DNA of 64,000 nucleotides from Dryocosmus kuriphilus (Eukaryota; Arthropoda; Insecta; Hymenoptera; Cynipidae): positions 126,039,080-126,103,079 of the forward strand of contig CM076194.1 of assembly GCA_038277395.1 (NCBI GenBank), in the 5' to 3' direction. Both the position numbers and the translations under genes were made by a program. The notes under the pieces are model-generated. The model made no database searches, was not told where the DNA came from, and worked only from the letters and a program-made list of their open reading frames with translations. Of this stretch, positions 1-11,300 are shown one piece after another. Numbering within the stretch: the stretch's first letter is position 1; the number at the start of each line of letters is the position of its first letter.

Positions 1-59
1 GCGCTCACCAATCAATCAAATTATATCTAGAACGTAAATTTCTTCATTTTTTTATTACA

Positions 60-77
60 TTCTCATCTCAATGAGAA
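60..77. repeat. Conserved hairpin in the satellite 5' part
   Basis: TTCTCAT (60-66), a four-base loop CTCA (67-70) and ATGAGAA (71-77) make a perfect 7-bp inverted repeat. It recurs at the same place in essentially every unit I read. The stem is unchanged, while the loop is CTCA in most units and CGCA in others (for example near 4675, 10994, 22393, 26099, 51989, 53831 and 56590). Stem conservation with loop variation hints at selection or a structural role, but copies homogenised by exchange can look the same. Confidence 0.8.
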
Positions 78-110
78 GGTATTAGTTTTATGTGAAAACT
101 GACTTTCGCG

Positions 111-124
111 GATTTCATGAAATC
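111..124. repeat. 14-bp perfect palindrome in the satellite unit
   Basis: GATTTCATGAAATC reads the same on both strands. It is present in most units about 40 bp after the hairpin. Some sub-families carry GATTTCATGAAATT, which breaks one end, and the unit at 1846 has ATAAAA in place of ATGAAA. In the unit at 58378 a three-base CAT duplication (about 58492-58497) interrupts it. A palindrome at a fixed phase could be a protein dimer site; no binding protein can be named from sequence. Confidence 0.75.
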
Positions 125-183
125 TCGTAGTCTCATGACCCCCTGAATCCGAAAAAAAAAGGTTTTACGTTGGTGTCTGTCTG

Positions 184-214
184 TCGTTGTTGTCGTCATT
201 GTCGTCGTTGTCGT
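184..214 (+). repeat. GTC-rich minisatellite (short allele)
   Basis: A tract built from 9-bp steps of the GTCGTCGTT type, here with one GTCATT variant, sits between a constant TCTGTCTGTC and a constant AGTCTGTGGACACGAT. Every unit has this tract at the same place. Its length differs by 6, 9 or 15 bp between units and is one source of unit-length variation. It produces the polyvaline, polythreonine or Asp-Asn-rich short open frames seen in different frames and strands. Confidence 0.9.
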
Positions 215-922
215 AGTCTGTGGACACGATATCTTTGGAAGGACCCTCGGATTGGATTGCGCTTTGCCACACTTCTTTAGAGTGTAAAAGTAAGGACGGG
301 TTCGTTAAACAGCCACTTTTGACCAGCGGATATGGTTTTTTATCCATGAAAAAACGGTTATCACAAAATCAAAAAATCCATTTTCCGGCTAAACTATGAG
401 AGACACAAAAAAAATATAAGAAATTAAAATTGTTTTGCCTCAAAAAAATCTACAAATTTTGCCTTAACCGTTTTTTGATAAAATGAACGCTTTTTGTTTT
501 AATCAAGAAAACGCTATTAAAATTTAAAAACTCTGGTTTCCCGCCAAAATGTTCAAGACAAAGAAAAATAGTAGAGAACAAAGTTGTGGAATTCAAAAAG
601 ATCTGAAAATTTTGTTCAAACACCATTTTTTGATTAAATGCACTGTTTTTGTTTTAATCCATAAAACGTTATTAAAAATCAAGGTTTTCAAATTTCCCGC
701 AAAACTATGCAAGATAGGGAAAAATAATAATAATCAAAGTTGCTCGCCTCAAAAAGTTTACTAATTTGCTCTCTATCATTTTTTTGATCAGACGTGTAGT
801 TTTTGAGTTATTCGTGAAACATGTTATGAAATATAATGAAAACCACTTTTCAGGGACTAACCGGATTGGATAGTTATTGAAAAACCTGCCCGCTACTCCG
901 GCGCATTCTCATCACGTTTGTC

Positions 923-1845
923 GCGCTCACCAATCAATGAAATTATATCTAAAACGTAAATTTCTTCATTTTTTCTTACATTCTCATCTCAATGAGAAGG
1001 TATTAGTTCTATGAGAAAACTGACTTTCGGGGATTTCATGAAATTTCGACGTTTCATGACCCCCTGAATCCGAAAAAAAAGTTTTACGTTGGTGTCTGTC
1101 TGTCTTGTTGTCGTCGTTGTCGTCGTTGTCGTCGTTGTCGTAGTCTGTGGACACGATAACTTTCGAAGCACTACTCGGATTGGATTGTGCTTTGGCGCAC
1201 TTCGTGAAAGTGTAAAAAGTAAGGACCAGTTCGTTAACCAGCCACTTTTGACCAGCGGATATGGTTTTATCCATCAAAAACGGTTTTCACAAAATCAAAA
1301 AATCCATTTTCCGGCTAAACTATGAGCGACACAAAAAAATGTCAGGAATTAAAATTGTTCACCTCAAAAAAATCTACAAATTTTGCCTATCCCGTTTTTT
1401 GAGAAAATGAGCGGTTTTTGTTTTAATCAAGAAAACGCTATTAAAATTTAAAAACTCTGGTTTCCCGCCAAAATATTCAAGGTAAAGAAAAATAGTGGTG
1501 AACAAAGTTGTTAAATTTAAAAAGATCTGCAAATTTTGTTGAAACCATTTTTTGATAAAATGCACTGTTTTTGTTTTAATCCATAAAACGTTATTAAAAA
1601 TCAAGGTTTTCAAATTTCCTGCCAAACTATGCAAGATACGGAAAAATAATAATAAACATAGTTCTTCGCCTCAAAAAAATTCACAAATTTGCTCTCTATC
1701 ATTTTTTCGATTAGATGCGTAGTTTTTGAGTTATTCGTGAAACATATTATGAAATATAAAGAAAACCACTTTTCAGCAACTAATCGGATTGGATAGTTAT
1801 TGAAAAATCTGCCCGCTACTCAGGCGCATTCTGATCACGTTTCTC
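923..1845 (+). repeat. Representative 923-bp satellite unit with its internal plan
   Basis: This unit serves as a map for the others. It runs from the start motif through an A/T-rich 5' part with the hairpin near 982-999, the palindromic TTTCATGAAA core, and a CCCCCTGAATCCG plus poly(A) stretch. The GTC-rich minisatellite follows at about 1104-1142. A unique middle (about 1143-1360) contains a GGACACGATAACTTTCGAAG-like segment. Two tandem sub-repeats begin near 1362 and near 1500. A diverged third sub-repeat begins near 1668 and runs into the unit end. Equivalent landmarks (GAGAAAATG at 1401, GATAAAATG at 1554, GATTAGATG at 1709) are 153 and 155 bp apart, which gives the sub-repeat size. Confidence 0.9.
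1362..1780 (+). repeat. Internal sub-repeats A, B and C (about 150-155 bp each)
   Basis: Three diverged tandem copies share the order: TCTACAAATTTTG-like start, TTTTTTGATAAAATG-like core, TTTTTGTTTTAATC tract, AACG(C/T)TATTAAAA, a TTTCCCGCCAAA-like segment, and a GGAAAAATA tail. Copy A carries AAGAAAACGCTATTAAAATTTA after the TTTTAATC tract, while copy B carries CATAAAACGTTATT or GATAAAACGTTATT. Copy C keeps only the front part and then passes into AGTTTTTGAGTTATTCGTGA. Loss or gain of one copy explains the 775-bp and 1070-bp unit classes throughout the array. The copies probably arose by old internal tandem duplication; that is inference. Confidence 0.88.
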
Positions 1846-4612
1846 GCGCTCACCAATCAATGAAATTATATCTAAAACGTAAATTTCTTCATTTTTTATT
1901 ACATTCTCATCTCAATGAGGAGGTATTAGTTTTATGTGAAAACTGACTTTCGCGGATTTCATAAAATCTCGAAGTCTCATGACCCCCTGAATCCGAAAAA
2001 AAAGGTTTTACGTTGGTGTCTGTCTGTCGTTGTTGTCGTCATTGTCGTCGTTGTCGTAGTCTGTGGACACGATATCTTTGGAAGGACCCTCGGATTGGAT
2101 TGCGCTTTGCCACACTTCTTTAGAGTGTAAAAGGTAAGGACGGGTTCGTTAAACAGCCACTTTTGAGCAGCGGATATGGTTTTTATCCATGAAAAACGGT
2201 TATCACAAAATCAAAAAATCCATTTTCCGGCTAAACTATGAGAGACACAAAAAAAATATAAGAAATTAAAATTGTTTGCCTCAAAAAAATCTACAAATTT
2301 TGCCTTAACCGTTTTTTGATAAAATGAACGCTGTTTTGTTTTAATCAAGAAAACGCTATTAAAATTTAAAAACTCTGGTTTCCCGCCAAAATGTTCAAGA
2401 CAAAGAAAAATAGTAGAGAACAAAGTTGTGGAATTCAAAAAGATCTGAAAATTTTGTTCAAAACCATTTTTTTGATAAAATGCACTGTTTTTGTTTTTAA
2501 TCCATAAAACGTTATTAAAAATCAAGGTTTTCAAATTTCCCGCAAAACTATGCAAGATAGGGAAAAATAATAATAATCAAAGTTGTTCGCCTCAAAAAGT
2601 TTACTAATTTGCTCTCTATCATTTTTTTGATCAGACGTGTAGTTTTTGAGTTATTCGTGAAACATGTTATGAAATATAATGAAAACCACTTTTCAGGGAC
2701 TAACCGGATTGGATAGTTATTGAAAAACCTGCCCGCTACTCAGGCGCATTCTCATCACGTTTGTCGCGCTCACCAATCAATGAAATTATATCTAAAACGT
2801 AAATTTCTTCATTTTTTCTTACATTCTCATCTCAATGAGAAGGTATTAGTTCTATGAGAAAACTGACTTTCGGGGATTTCATGAAATTTCGACGTTTCAT
2901 GAACCCCCTGAATCCGAAAAAAAAGTTTTACGTTGGTGTCTGTCTGTCCTTGTTGTCGTCGTTGTCGTCGTTGTCGTCGTTGTCGTAGTCTGTGGACACG
3001 ATAACTTTCGAAGCACTACTCGGACTGGATTGTGCTTTGGCGCACTTCGTGAAAGTGTAAAAAGTAAGGACCAGTTCGTTAACCAGCCACTTTTGACCAG
3101 CGGATGTGGTTTTATCCATCAAAAACGGTTTTCACAAAATCAAAAAATCCATTTTCCGGCTAAACTATGAGCGACACAAAAAAAAATGTCAGGAATTAAA
3201 ATTGTTCACCTCAAAAAAATCTACAAATTTTGCCTATCCCGTTTTTTGAGAAAATGAGCGGTTTTTGTTTTAATCAAGAAAACGCTATTAAAATTTAAAA
3301 ACTCTGGTTTCCCGCCAAAATATTCAAGGTAAAGAAAAATAGTGGAGAACAAAGTTGTTAAATTTAAAAAGATCTGCAAATTTTGTTCAAACCATTTTTT
3401 GATAAAATGCACTGTTTTTGTTTTTAATCCATAAAACGTTATTAAAAATCAAGGTTTTCAAATTTCCTGCCAAACTATGCAAGATACGGAAAAATAATAA
3501 TAAACATAGTTCTTCGCCTCAAAAAAATTCACAAATTTGCTCTCTATCATTTTTTCGATTAGATGCGTAGTTTTTGAGTTATTCGTGAAACATATTATGA
3601 AATATAAAGAAAACCACTTTTCAGCAACTAATCGGATTGGATAGTTATTGAAAAATCTGCCCGCTACTCAGGCGCATTCTGATCACGTTTCTCGCGCTCA
3701 CCAATCAATGAAATTATATCTAAAACGTAAATTTCTTCATTTTTTATTACATTCTCATCTCAATGAGGAGGTATTAGTTTTATGTGAAAACTGACTTTCG
3801 CGGATTTCATAAAATCTCGAAGTCTCATGACCCCCTGAATCCGAAAAAAAAGGTTTTTACGTTGGTGTCTGTCTGTCGTTGTTGTCGTCATTGTCGTCGT
3901 TGTCGTAGACTGTGGACACGATATCTTTGGAAGGACTACTCGGATTGGATTGCGCTTTGCCACACTTCTTTAAAGTGTAAAAGGTAAGGACGGTTCGTTA
4001 ACCAGCCACTTTTGACCAGCGAATATGGTTTTATCCATGAAAAACTGTTTTTCACAAAATCATAAAATCCATTTTCCGGCTAAACTATGAGAGACACAAA
4101 AAAAAATGTAAGAAATTAAAATTGTTTACCTCAAAAAAATCTACAAATTTTGCCGGAAATGTTTTTTGATAAAATGAACGCTTTTTGTTTTAATCTAGAA
4201 AACGCTATTAAAATTTAAAAACTCTGGTTTCCCGCCAAAATTTTCAAGTAAAGAAAAGTAGTGGAGAACAAAGTTGTTAAATTTAGAAAGATCTGCAAAT
4301 TTTGTTGAAACCATTTTTTGATAAAATGCACTGTTTTTGTTTTTAATCCATAAATCGTTATTAAAAATCAAGGTTTTCAAATTTCCCGCCAAACTATGCA
4401 AGATACGGAAAAATAATAATAAACATAGTTGTTCGCCTCAAAAAAATTCATAAATTTGCTCACCATCATTTTTTTGATCAGACGCGTAGTTTTTGAGTTA
4501 TTCGTGAAATATGTTATGAAATATAAAGAAAACCACTTTTCAGCGACTAATCGGATTGGATAGTTATTGAAAAATCTGCCCGCTACTCAGGCGCATCGTC
4601 ACCACGTTTCTC

Positions 4613-5389
4613 GCGCTCACCAATCAATGAAATTATATCTAAAACGTATATTTCTTCATTTTTTATTACATTCTCATCGCAATGAGAAGGTATTAGTTTT
4701 ATTTGAAAACTGACTTTCGCGGATTTCATGAAATCTCGACGTTTCATGACCCCCTGAATCCGAAAAAAAAGGTTGTAAGTTGGTGTCTGTCAGTCGTTGT
4801 TTGTCGTCGTTGTCGTCGTTGTCGTTGTCGTCGTAGCCTGTGGGCACGATAACTATCGAAGGACTACTCGGATTGGATTGCGCTTTGGCGCACCTCTTTA
4901 AGGTGTAGAAGGTAATTACGAATTCGTTAACCAGCCACTTTTGCCCAGCGGATACAGTTTTATCCATAAAAAACGGCTTTCACAAAATCAAAAAATCCAT
5001 TTTCCGACTAAACTATGCGAGACACAAAAAAAATATAAGAAATTAAAATTGTTCACCTCAAAAAAATCTACAAATATAGCCTTAACCGTTTTTTGATAAA
5101 ATGAACGCTTTTTGTTTTAATCGATAAAACGTTATTAAAAATCAAGGTTTTTTTCAAATTTCCCGCCAAACTATGCAAGATACGGAAAAATAATAATGAA
5201 CATAGTTGTTCGCCTCAAAAAAATTCACAAATTTGCTCTCTATCATTTTTTCGATCAGACGCGTAGTTCTTGAGTTATTCGTAAAGCATGTTATGAAATA
5301 TAAAGAAAACCACTTTTCAGCAACTAATCGGATTGGATAGTTATTGAAAAATCTGCCCGCTAGTCAGGCGCATTCTGATCACGTTTCTC
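4613..5389 (+). repeat. Short satellite unit with one sub-repeat lost (777 bp)
   Basis: In this unit the front of sub-repeat A (TACAAATATAGCCTTAACCG, then AATGAACGC) runs straight into the rear of sub-repeat B (GATAAAACGTTATT) across the TTTTTGTTTTAATC tract near 5108-5121. The same junction is seen in the short units at 16600, 22331, 26035, 41260, 44819, 45593, 53768 and 61179, so they probably descend from one deletion event spread by array turnover. Confidence 0.87.
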
Positions 5390-8329
5390 GCACTCACCAA
5401 TCAATGAAATTAATATCTAAAACGTAAATTTCTTCATTTTTTATTACATTCTCATCTCAATGAGAAGGTATTAGTTTTATGTGAAAACTGACTTTCGCGG
5501 ATTTCATGAAATCTCGTAGTCTCATGACCCACTGAATCCGAAAAAAAAGGTTTTTACGTTGGTGTCTGTCTGTCGTTGTTGTCGTCGTTGTCGTCGTTGT
5601 CGTAGTCTGTGGACACGATAACTTTCGAAGGACTACTCGGATTGGATTGCGCTTTGCCACACTTCTTTAAAGTGTAAAAGGTAAGGACGGGTTCGTTAAC
5701 CAGCCACTTTTGACCAGCGAATATGGTTTTATCCATGAAAAACTGTTTTCACAAAATCATAAAATCCATTTTCCGGCTAAACTATGAGAGACACAAAAAA
5801 AATGTAAGAAATTAAAATTGTTTACCTCAAAAAAATCTACAAATTTTGCTGGAAACGTTTTTTGATAAAATGAACGCTTTTTGTTTTAATCAAGAAAACG
5901 CTATTAAAATTTAAAAACTCTGGTTTCCCGCCAAAATTTTCAAGGTAAAGAAAAGTAGTGGAGAACAAAGTTGTTAAATTTAGAAAGATCTGCAAATTTT
6001 GTTGAAACCATTTTTTGATAAAATGCACTGTTTTTGTTTTAATCCATAAATCGTTATTAAAAATCAAGGTTTTCAAATTTCCCGCCAAACTATGCAAGAT
6101 ACGGAAAAATAATAATAAACATAGTTGTTCGCCTCAAAAAAATTCATAAATTTGCTCACCATCATTTTTTTGATCAGACGCGTAGTTTTTGAGTTATTCG
6201 TGAAATATGTTATGAAATATAAAGAAAACCACTTTTCAGCGACTAATCGGATTGGATAGTTATTGAAAAATCTGCCCGCTACTCAGGCGCATTCTGATCA
6301 CGTTTCTCGCACTCACCAATCAATGAAATTATATCTAAAACGTAAATTTCTTCATTTTTTATTACATTCTCATCTCAATGAGAAGGTATTAGTTTTATGT
6401 GAAAACTGACTTTCGCGGATTTCATGAAATCTCGTAGTCTCATGACCCACTGAATCCGAAAAAAAAAGGTTTTACGTTGGTGTCTGTCTGTCGTTGTTGT
6501 CGTCGTTGTCGTCGTTGTCGTAGTCTGTGGACACGATAACTTTCGAAGGACTACTCGGATTGGATTGTGCTTTGGCACACTTTCGTGAAAGTGTAAAAAG
6601 TAAGGACGAGTTCGTTAACCAGCCACTTTTGACCAGCGGATATGGTTTTTATCCATCAAAAACGGTTTTCACAAAATCAAAAAATCCATTTTCCGGCTAA
6701 ACTATGAGAGACACAAAAAAAATGTAAGAAATTAAAATTGTTTACCTCAAAAAAATCTACAAATTTTGCCTGAACCGCTTTTGCTAAAATGAACGCTTTT
6801 TGTTTTCATCAAGAAAACGCTATTAAAATTTAAAGACTCCGGTTTCCCGCCAAAATATTCAAGATAAAGGAAAATAGTGGAGAAAAAACTTGTTAAATTT
6901 AAAAAGATCTGCAAATTTTGTTCAAACCATTTTTTGATAAAATGCACTGTTTTTGTTTTAATCCATAAAACGTTATTAAAAATCAAGGTTTTCAAATTTC
7001 CCGCCAAACTATGCAAGATACGGAAAAATAATAAAGCACATAGTTGTTCGCCTCAAAAAAATTCCCAAATTTGCTCTCTATCATTTTTTCGATCAGACGC
7101 GTACTTTTTGAGTTATTCGTGAAACATGTTATGAAATATAAAGAAAACCACTTTTCAGGGACACACCGGATTGGATAGTTATTGAAAAACCTGCCCGCTA
7201 CTCTGGCGCATTCTCATCACGTTTGTCGCGCTCACCAATCAATGAAATTATATCTAAAACGTAAATTTCTTCATTTTTTACTACATTCTCATCTCAATGA
7301 GAAGGGATTAGTTGTATGTGAAAACTGACTTTTGCGGATTTCATGAAATCTCGACGTTTCATGGCCCCCTGAATCCGAAAAAAAAGGTTTTACGTCGGTG
7401 TCTGTCAGTCGTTGTTGTCGTCGTTGTCGTCGTTGTCGTAGCCTGTGGACACGATAACTTTCGAAGGACTACTCGGCTTGGATTGCGCTTTGGCACACTT
7501 CTTTAAAGTGTAAAAAGTAAGAACGAGTTCGTTAACCAGCCACTTTTGACAAGCGGATATAGTTTTATCCATCAAAAACGGCTTTCACAAAATCGAAAAA
7601 TCCATTTTCCGGCTAAACTATGAGAGACACAAAAAAAATATAAGAAATTAAAATTGTTTACCTCAGAAAAATCTACAAATTTTGCCTGAAACGTTTTTTG
7701 ATAAAATGAACGCTTTTTGTTTTAATCAAGAAACCGCTATTAAAATTTAAAAACTCTGGTTTCCCGCCAAAATATTCAAGACCAAGAAAAATAGTAGAGA
7801 ACAAAGTTGTGGAATTCAAAAAGGTCTACAAATTTTGCTGAAACCGTTTTTTGATAAAATGCACGGTTTTTGTTTGAATCGATAAAACGTTATTAAAAAT
7901 CAAGGTTTTCAAATTTCCTGCCAAACTGTGCAAGATGCGGAAAAATAATAATAAACATAGTTGTTCGCCTCAAAAAAATTCATAAATTTGCTCACTATCA
8001 TTTTTTTGATCAGACGCGTAGTTTTTGAGTTATTCGTGAAATATATTATGAAATATAAAGAAAACCACTTTTCAGCGACTAATCGGATTGGATAGTTATT
8101 GAAAAATCTGCCCGCTATTAAGGCGCATTCTCATCACGTTTCTCGCGCTCACCAATCAACGAAATTATATCTAAAACGTAAATTTCTTCATTTTTCATTA
8201 CATTCTCATCTCAATGAGAAGGTATTAGTTTTATGTGAAAACTGACTTTCGCGGATTTCATGAAATCTCGACGTTTCATGACCCCCTGAATCCGAAAAAA
8301 AAGGTTTTACGTTGGTGTCTGTCTGTCGA

Positions 8330-8394
8330 TGTTCTCGTCGTTGTCGTCGTTGTCGTTGTCGTCGTTGTCGTTGTCGTCGTTGTCGTTGTCGTCG
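8330..8394 (+). repeat. Expanded GTC minisatellite in the unit at 8145
   Basis: The same locus is lengthened by repeated 15-bp steps of the GTCGTCGTTGTCGTT type, making this unit 954 bp. The flanks (TGTCGATGTT before, CGCAGCCTG after, and a downstream ACTACTGGGTTTGG) mark a sub-family shared with the units at 18451, 20453, 24181, 50979 and 58378. The second half of this unit does not belong to that sub-family, so the unit looks chimeric. Confidence 0.85.
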
Positions 8395-11300
8395 CAGCCT
8401 GTGGACACGATAACTTTCGAAGGACTACTGGGTTTGGATTGCGCTTTGGCACACTTCTTTAAAGTGTAAAAGGTAAGAACGAGTTCGTTAACCAGCCACT
8501 TTTGACCAGCGGATATAGTTTTATCCATCAAAAACGGCTTTCACAAAGACAAAAAATCCATTTCCGGCTAAACTATGAGAGACACAAAAAAAATATAAGA
8601 AATTAAAATTTTTGCCTCAAAAAAATCTACAAATTTTGCATCAACCGTTTTTTTGATAAAATGAACGCTTTTTGTTTTAATCAAGAACACGCTATTAAAA
8701 TTTAGAAACTCTGGTTTCCCGCCAAAATATTCAAGACAAAGAAAAATAGTAGAGAAGAAAGTTGTGAAATTTAAAAAGATCTACAAATTTTGTTGAAACT
8801 ATTTTTTGATAAAATGCACGATTTTTGTTTTAATCGATAAAACGTTATTCAAAATCAAGGTTTCAAATTTCCCGCCAAACTATGCAAGATACGGAAAAAT
8901 AATAATAAACATAGTTGTTCAACTCAAAAAAATTCACAAATTTGCTGTCTATCATTTTTTCGATCAGATGCGTAGTTTTTGAGTTATTCGTGAAACATAT
9001 TATGAAATATAAAGAAAACCACTTTTCAGCAACTAATCGGATTGGATAGTTATTGAAAAATCTGCCAGCTACTCAGGCGCATTTTGATCACGTTTCTCGC
9101 GCTCACCAATCAATGAAATTATATCTTAAACGTAAATTTCTTCATTTTTTATTACATTCTCATCTCAATGAGAAGGTATTAGTTTTATGTGAAAACTGAC
9201 TTTCGCGGATTTCATGAAATCTCGTAGTCTCATGACCCCCTGAATCCGAAAAAAAAGGTTTTACGTTGGTGTCTGTCTGTCGTTGTTGTCGTCATTGTCG
9301 TCGTTGTGGTAGTCTGTGGACACGATATCTTTGGAAGGACCCTCGGATTGGATTGCCCTTTGCCACACTTCTTTAGAGTGTAAAAGGTAAGGACGGGTTC
9401 GTTAAACAGCCACTTTTGACCAGCGGATATGGTTTTATCCATGAAAAACGGTTATCACAAAATCAAAAAATCCATTTTCCGGCTAAACTATGAGAGACAC
9501 AAAAAAAATATAAGAAATTAAAATTGTTTGCCTCAAAAAAATCTACAAATTTTGCCTTAACCGTTTTTTGATAAAATGAACGCTTTTTGTTTTAATCAAG
9601 AAAACGCTATTAAAATTTAAAAACTCTGGTTTCACGCCAAAATGTTCAAGACAAAGAAAAATAGTAGAGAACAAAGTTGTGGAATTCAAAAAGGTCTGAA
9701 AATTTTGTTCAAACCATTTTTTGATAAAATGCACTGTTTTTGTTTTAATCCATAAAACGTTATTAAAAATCAAGGTTTTCAAATTTCCCGCCAAACTATG
9801 CAAGATAGGGAAAAATAATAATAATCAAAGTTGTTCGCCTCAAAAAGTTTACTAATTTGCTCTTTATCATTTTTTTTGATCAGACGTGTAGTTTTTGAGT
9901 TATTCGTGAAACATGTTATGAAATATAATGAAAACCACTTTTCAGGGACTAACCGGATTGGATAGTTATTGAAAAACCTGCCCGCTACTCAGGCGCATTC
10001 TCATCACGTTTGTCGCGCTCACCAATCAATGAAATTATATCTAAAACGTAAATTTCTTCATTTTTTCTTACATTCTCATCTCAATGAGAAGGTATTAGTT
10101 CTATGAGAAAACTGACTTTCGGGGATTTCATGAAATCTCGTAGTCTCATGACCCCCTGAATCCGAAAAAAAGGTTTTACGTTGGTGTCTGTCTGTCGTTG
10201 TTGTCGTCATTGTCGTCGTTGTCGTAGTCTGTGGACACGATATCTTTGGAAGGACCCTCGGATTGGATTGCGCTTTGCCACACTTCTTTAAAGTGTAAAA
10301 GGTAAGGACGGGTTCGTTAAACAGCCACTTTTGACCAACGGATATGGTTTTATCCATGAAAAAACGGTTTATCACAAAATCAAAAAATCCATTTTCCGGC
10401 TAAACTATGAGACACACAAAAAAAATATAAGAAATTAAAATTGTTTGCCTCAAAAAAATCTACAAATTTTGCCTTAACCGTTTTTTGATAAAATGAACGC
10501 TTTTTGTTTTAATCAAGAAAACGCTATTAAAATTCAAAAACTCTGGTTTCCCGCCAAAATGTTCAAGACAAAGAAAAATAGTAGAGAACAAAGTTGTGGA
10601 ATTCAAAAAGGTCTACAAATTTTGTTGGAACTATTTTTTGATAAAATGCACTGTTTTTGTTTTAATCCATAAAACGTTATTAAAAATCAAGGTTTTCAAA
10701 TTTCCCGCCAAACTATGCAAGATACGGAAAAATAATGATAAACAAAGTTGTTCGCCTCAAAAAGTTTACAAATTTGCTCTCTATCATTTTTTTTGATCAG
10801 ACGCGTAGTTTTTGAGTTATTCGTGAAATATGTTATGAAATGTAAAGAAAACCACTTTTCAGCGACTAATCGGATTGGATAGTTATTGAAAAATCTGTCC
10901 GCTACTCAGGCGCATCGTCACCACGTTTCTCGGCTCACCAATCAATGAAATTATATCTAAAACGTAAATTTCTTTATTTTTTATTACATTCTCATCGCAA
11001 TGAGAAGGTATTAGTTTTATTTGAAAACTGACTTTCGCGGATTTCATGAAATATCGACGCTTCGTGACCCCCTGGATCCGAAAAAAAAAGTTTTAGGTTG
11101 GTGTCTGTCAGTCGTTGTTGTCGTCGTTGTCGTCGTTGTCGTTGTCGTCGTAGCCTGTGGACACGATAACTTTCGAAGGACTACTCGGATTGGATTGCGC
11201 TTTGGCACACTTCTTTAAGATGTATAAGGTAATTACGAATTCGTTAACCAGCCACTTTTGCCCAGCGGATATAGTTTTATCCATCAAAAACGGCTTTCAC

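Larger units (their letters stand above)
1..3693 (+). repeat. Tandem dimer block (period about 1845 bp)
   Basis: The units at 1 and 1846 resemble each other; both carry GGAAGGACCCTCGGATTGG and end with the same ATAATAATCAAAGTTG-like tail. The units at 923 and 2766 resemble each other; both carry CGAAGCACTACTCGGA and the AAATGTCAGGAATT segment. The order is therefore X-Y-X-Y with a period of 1845 bp, a two-unit higher-order repeat present twice. Confidence 0.85.
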
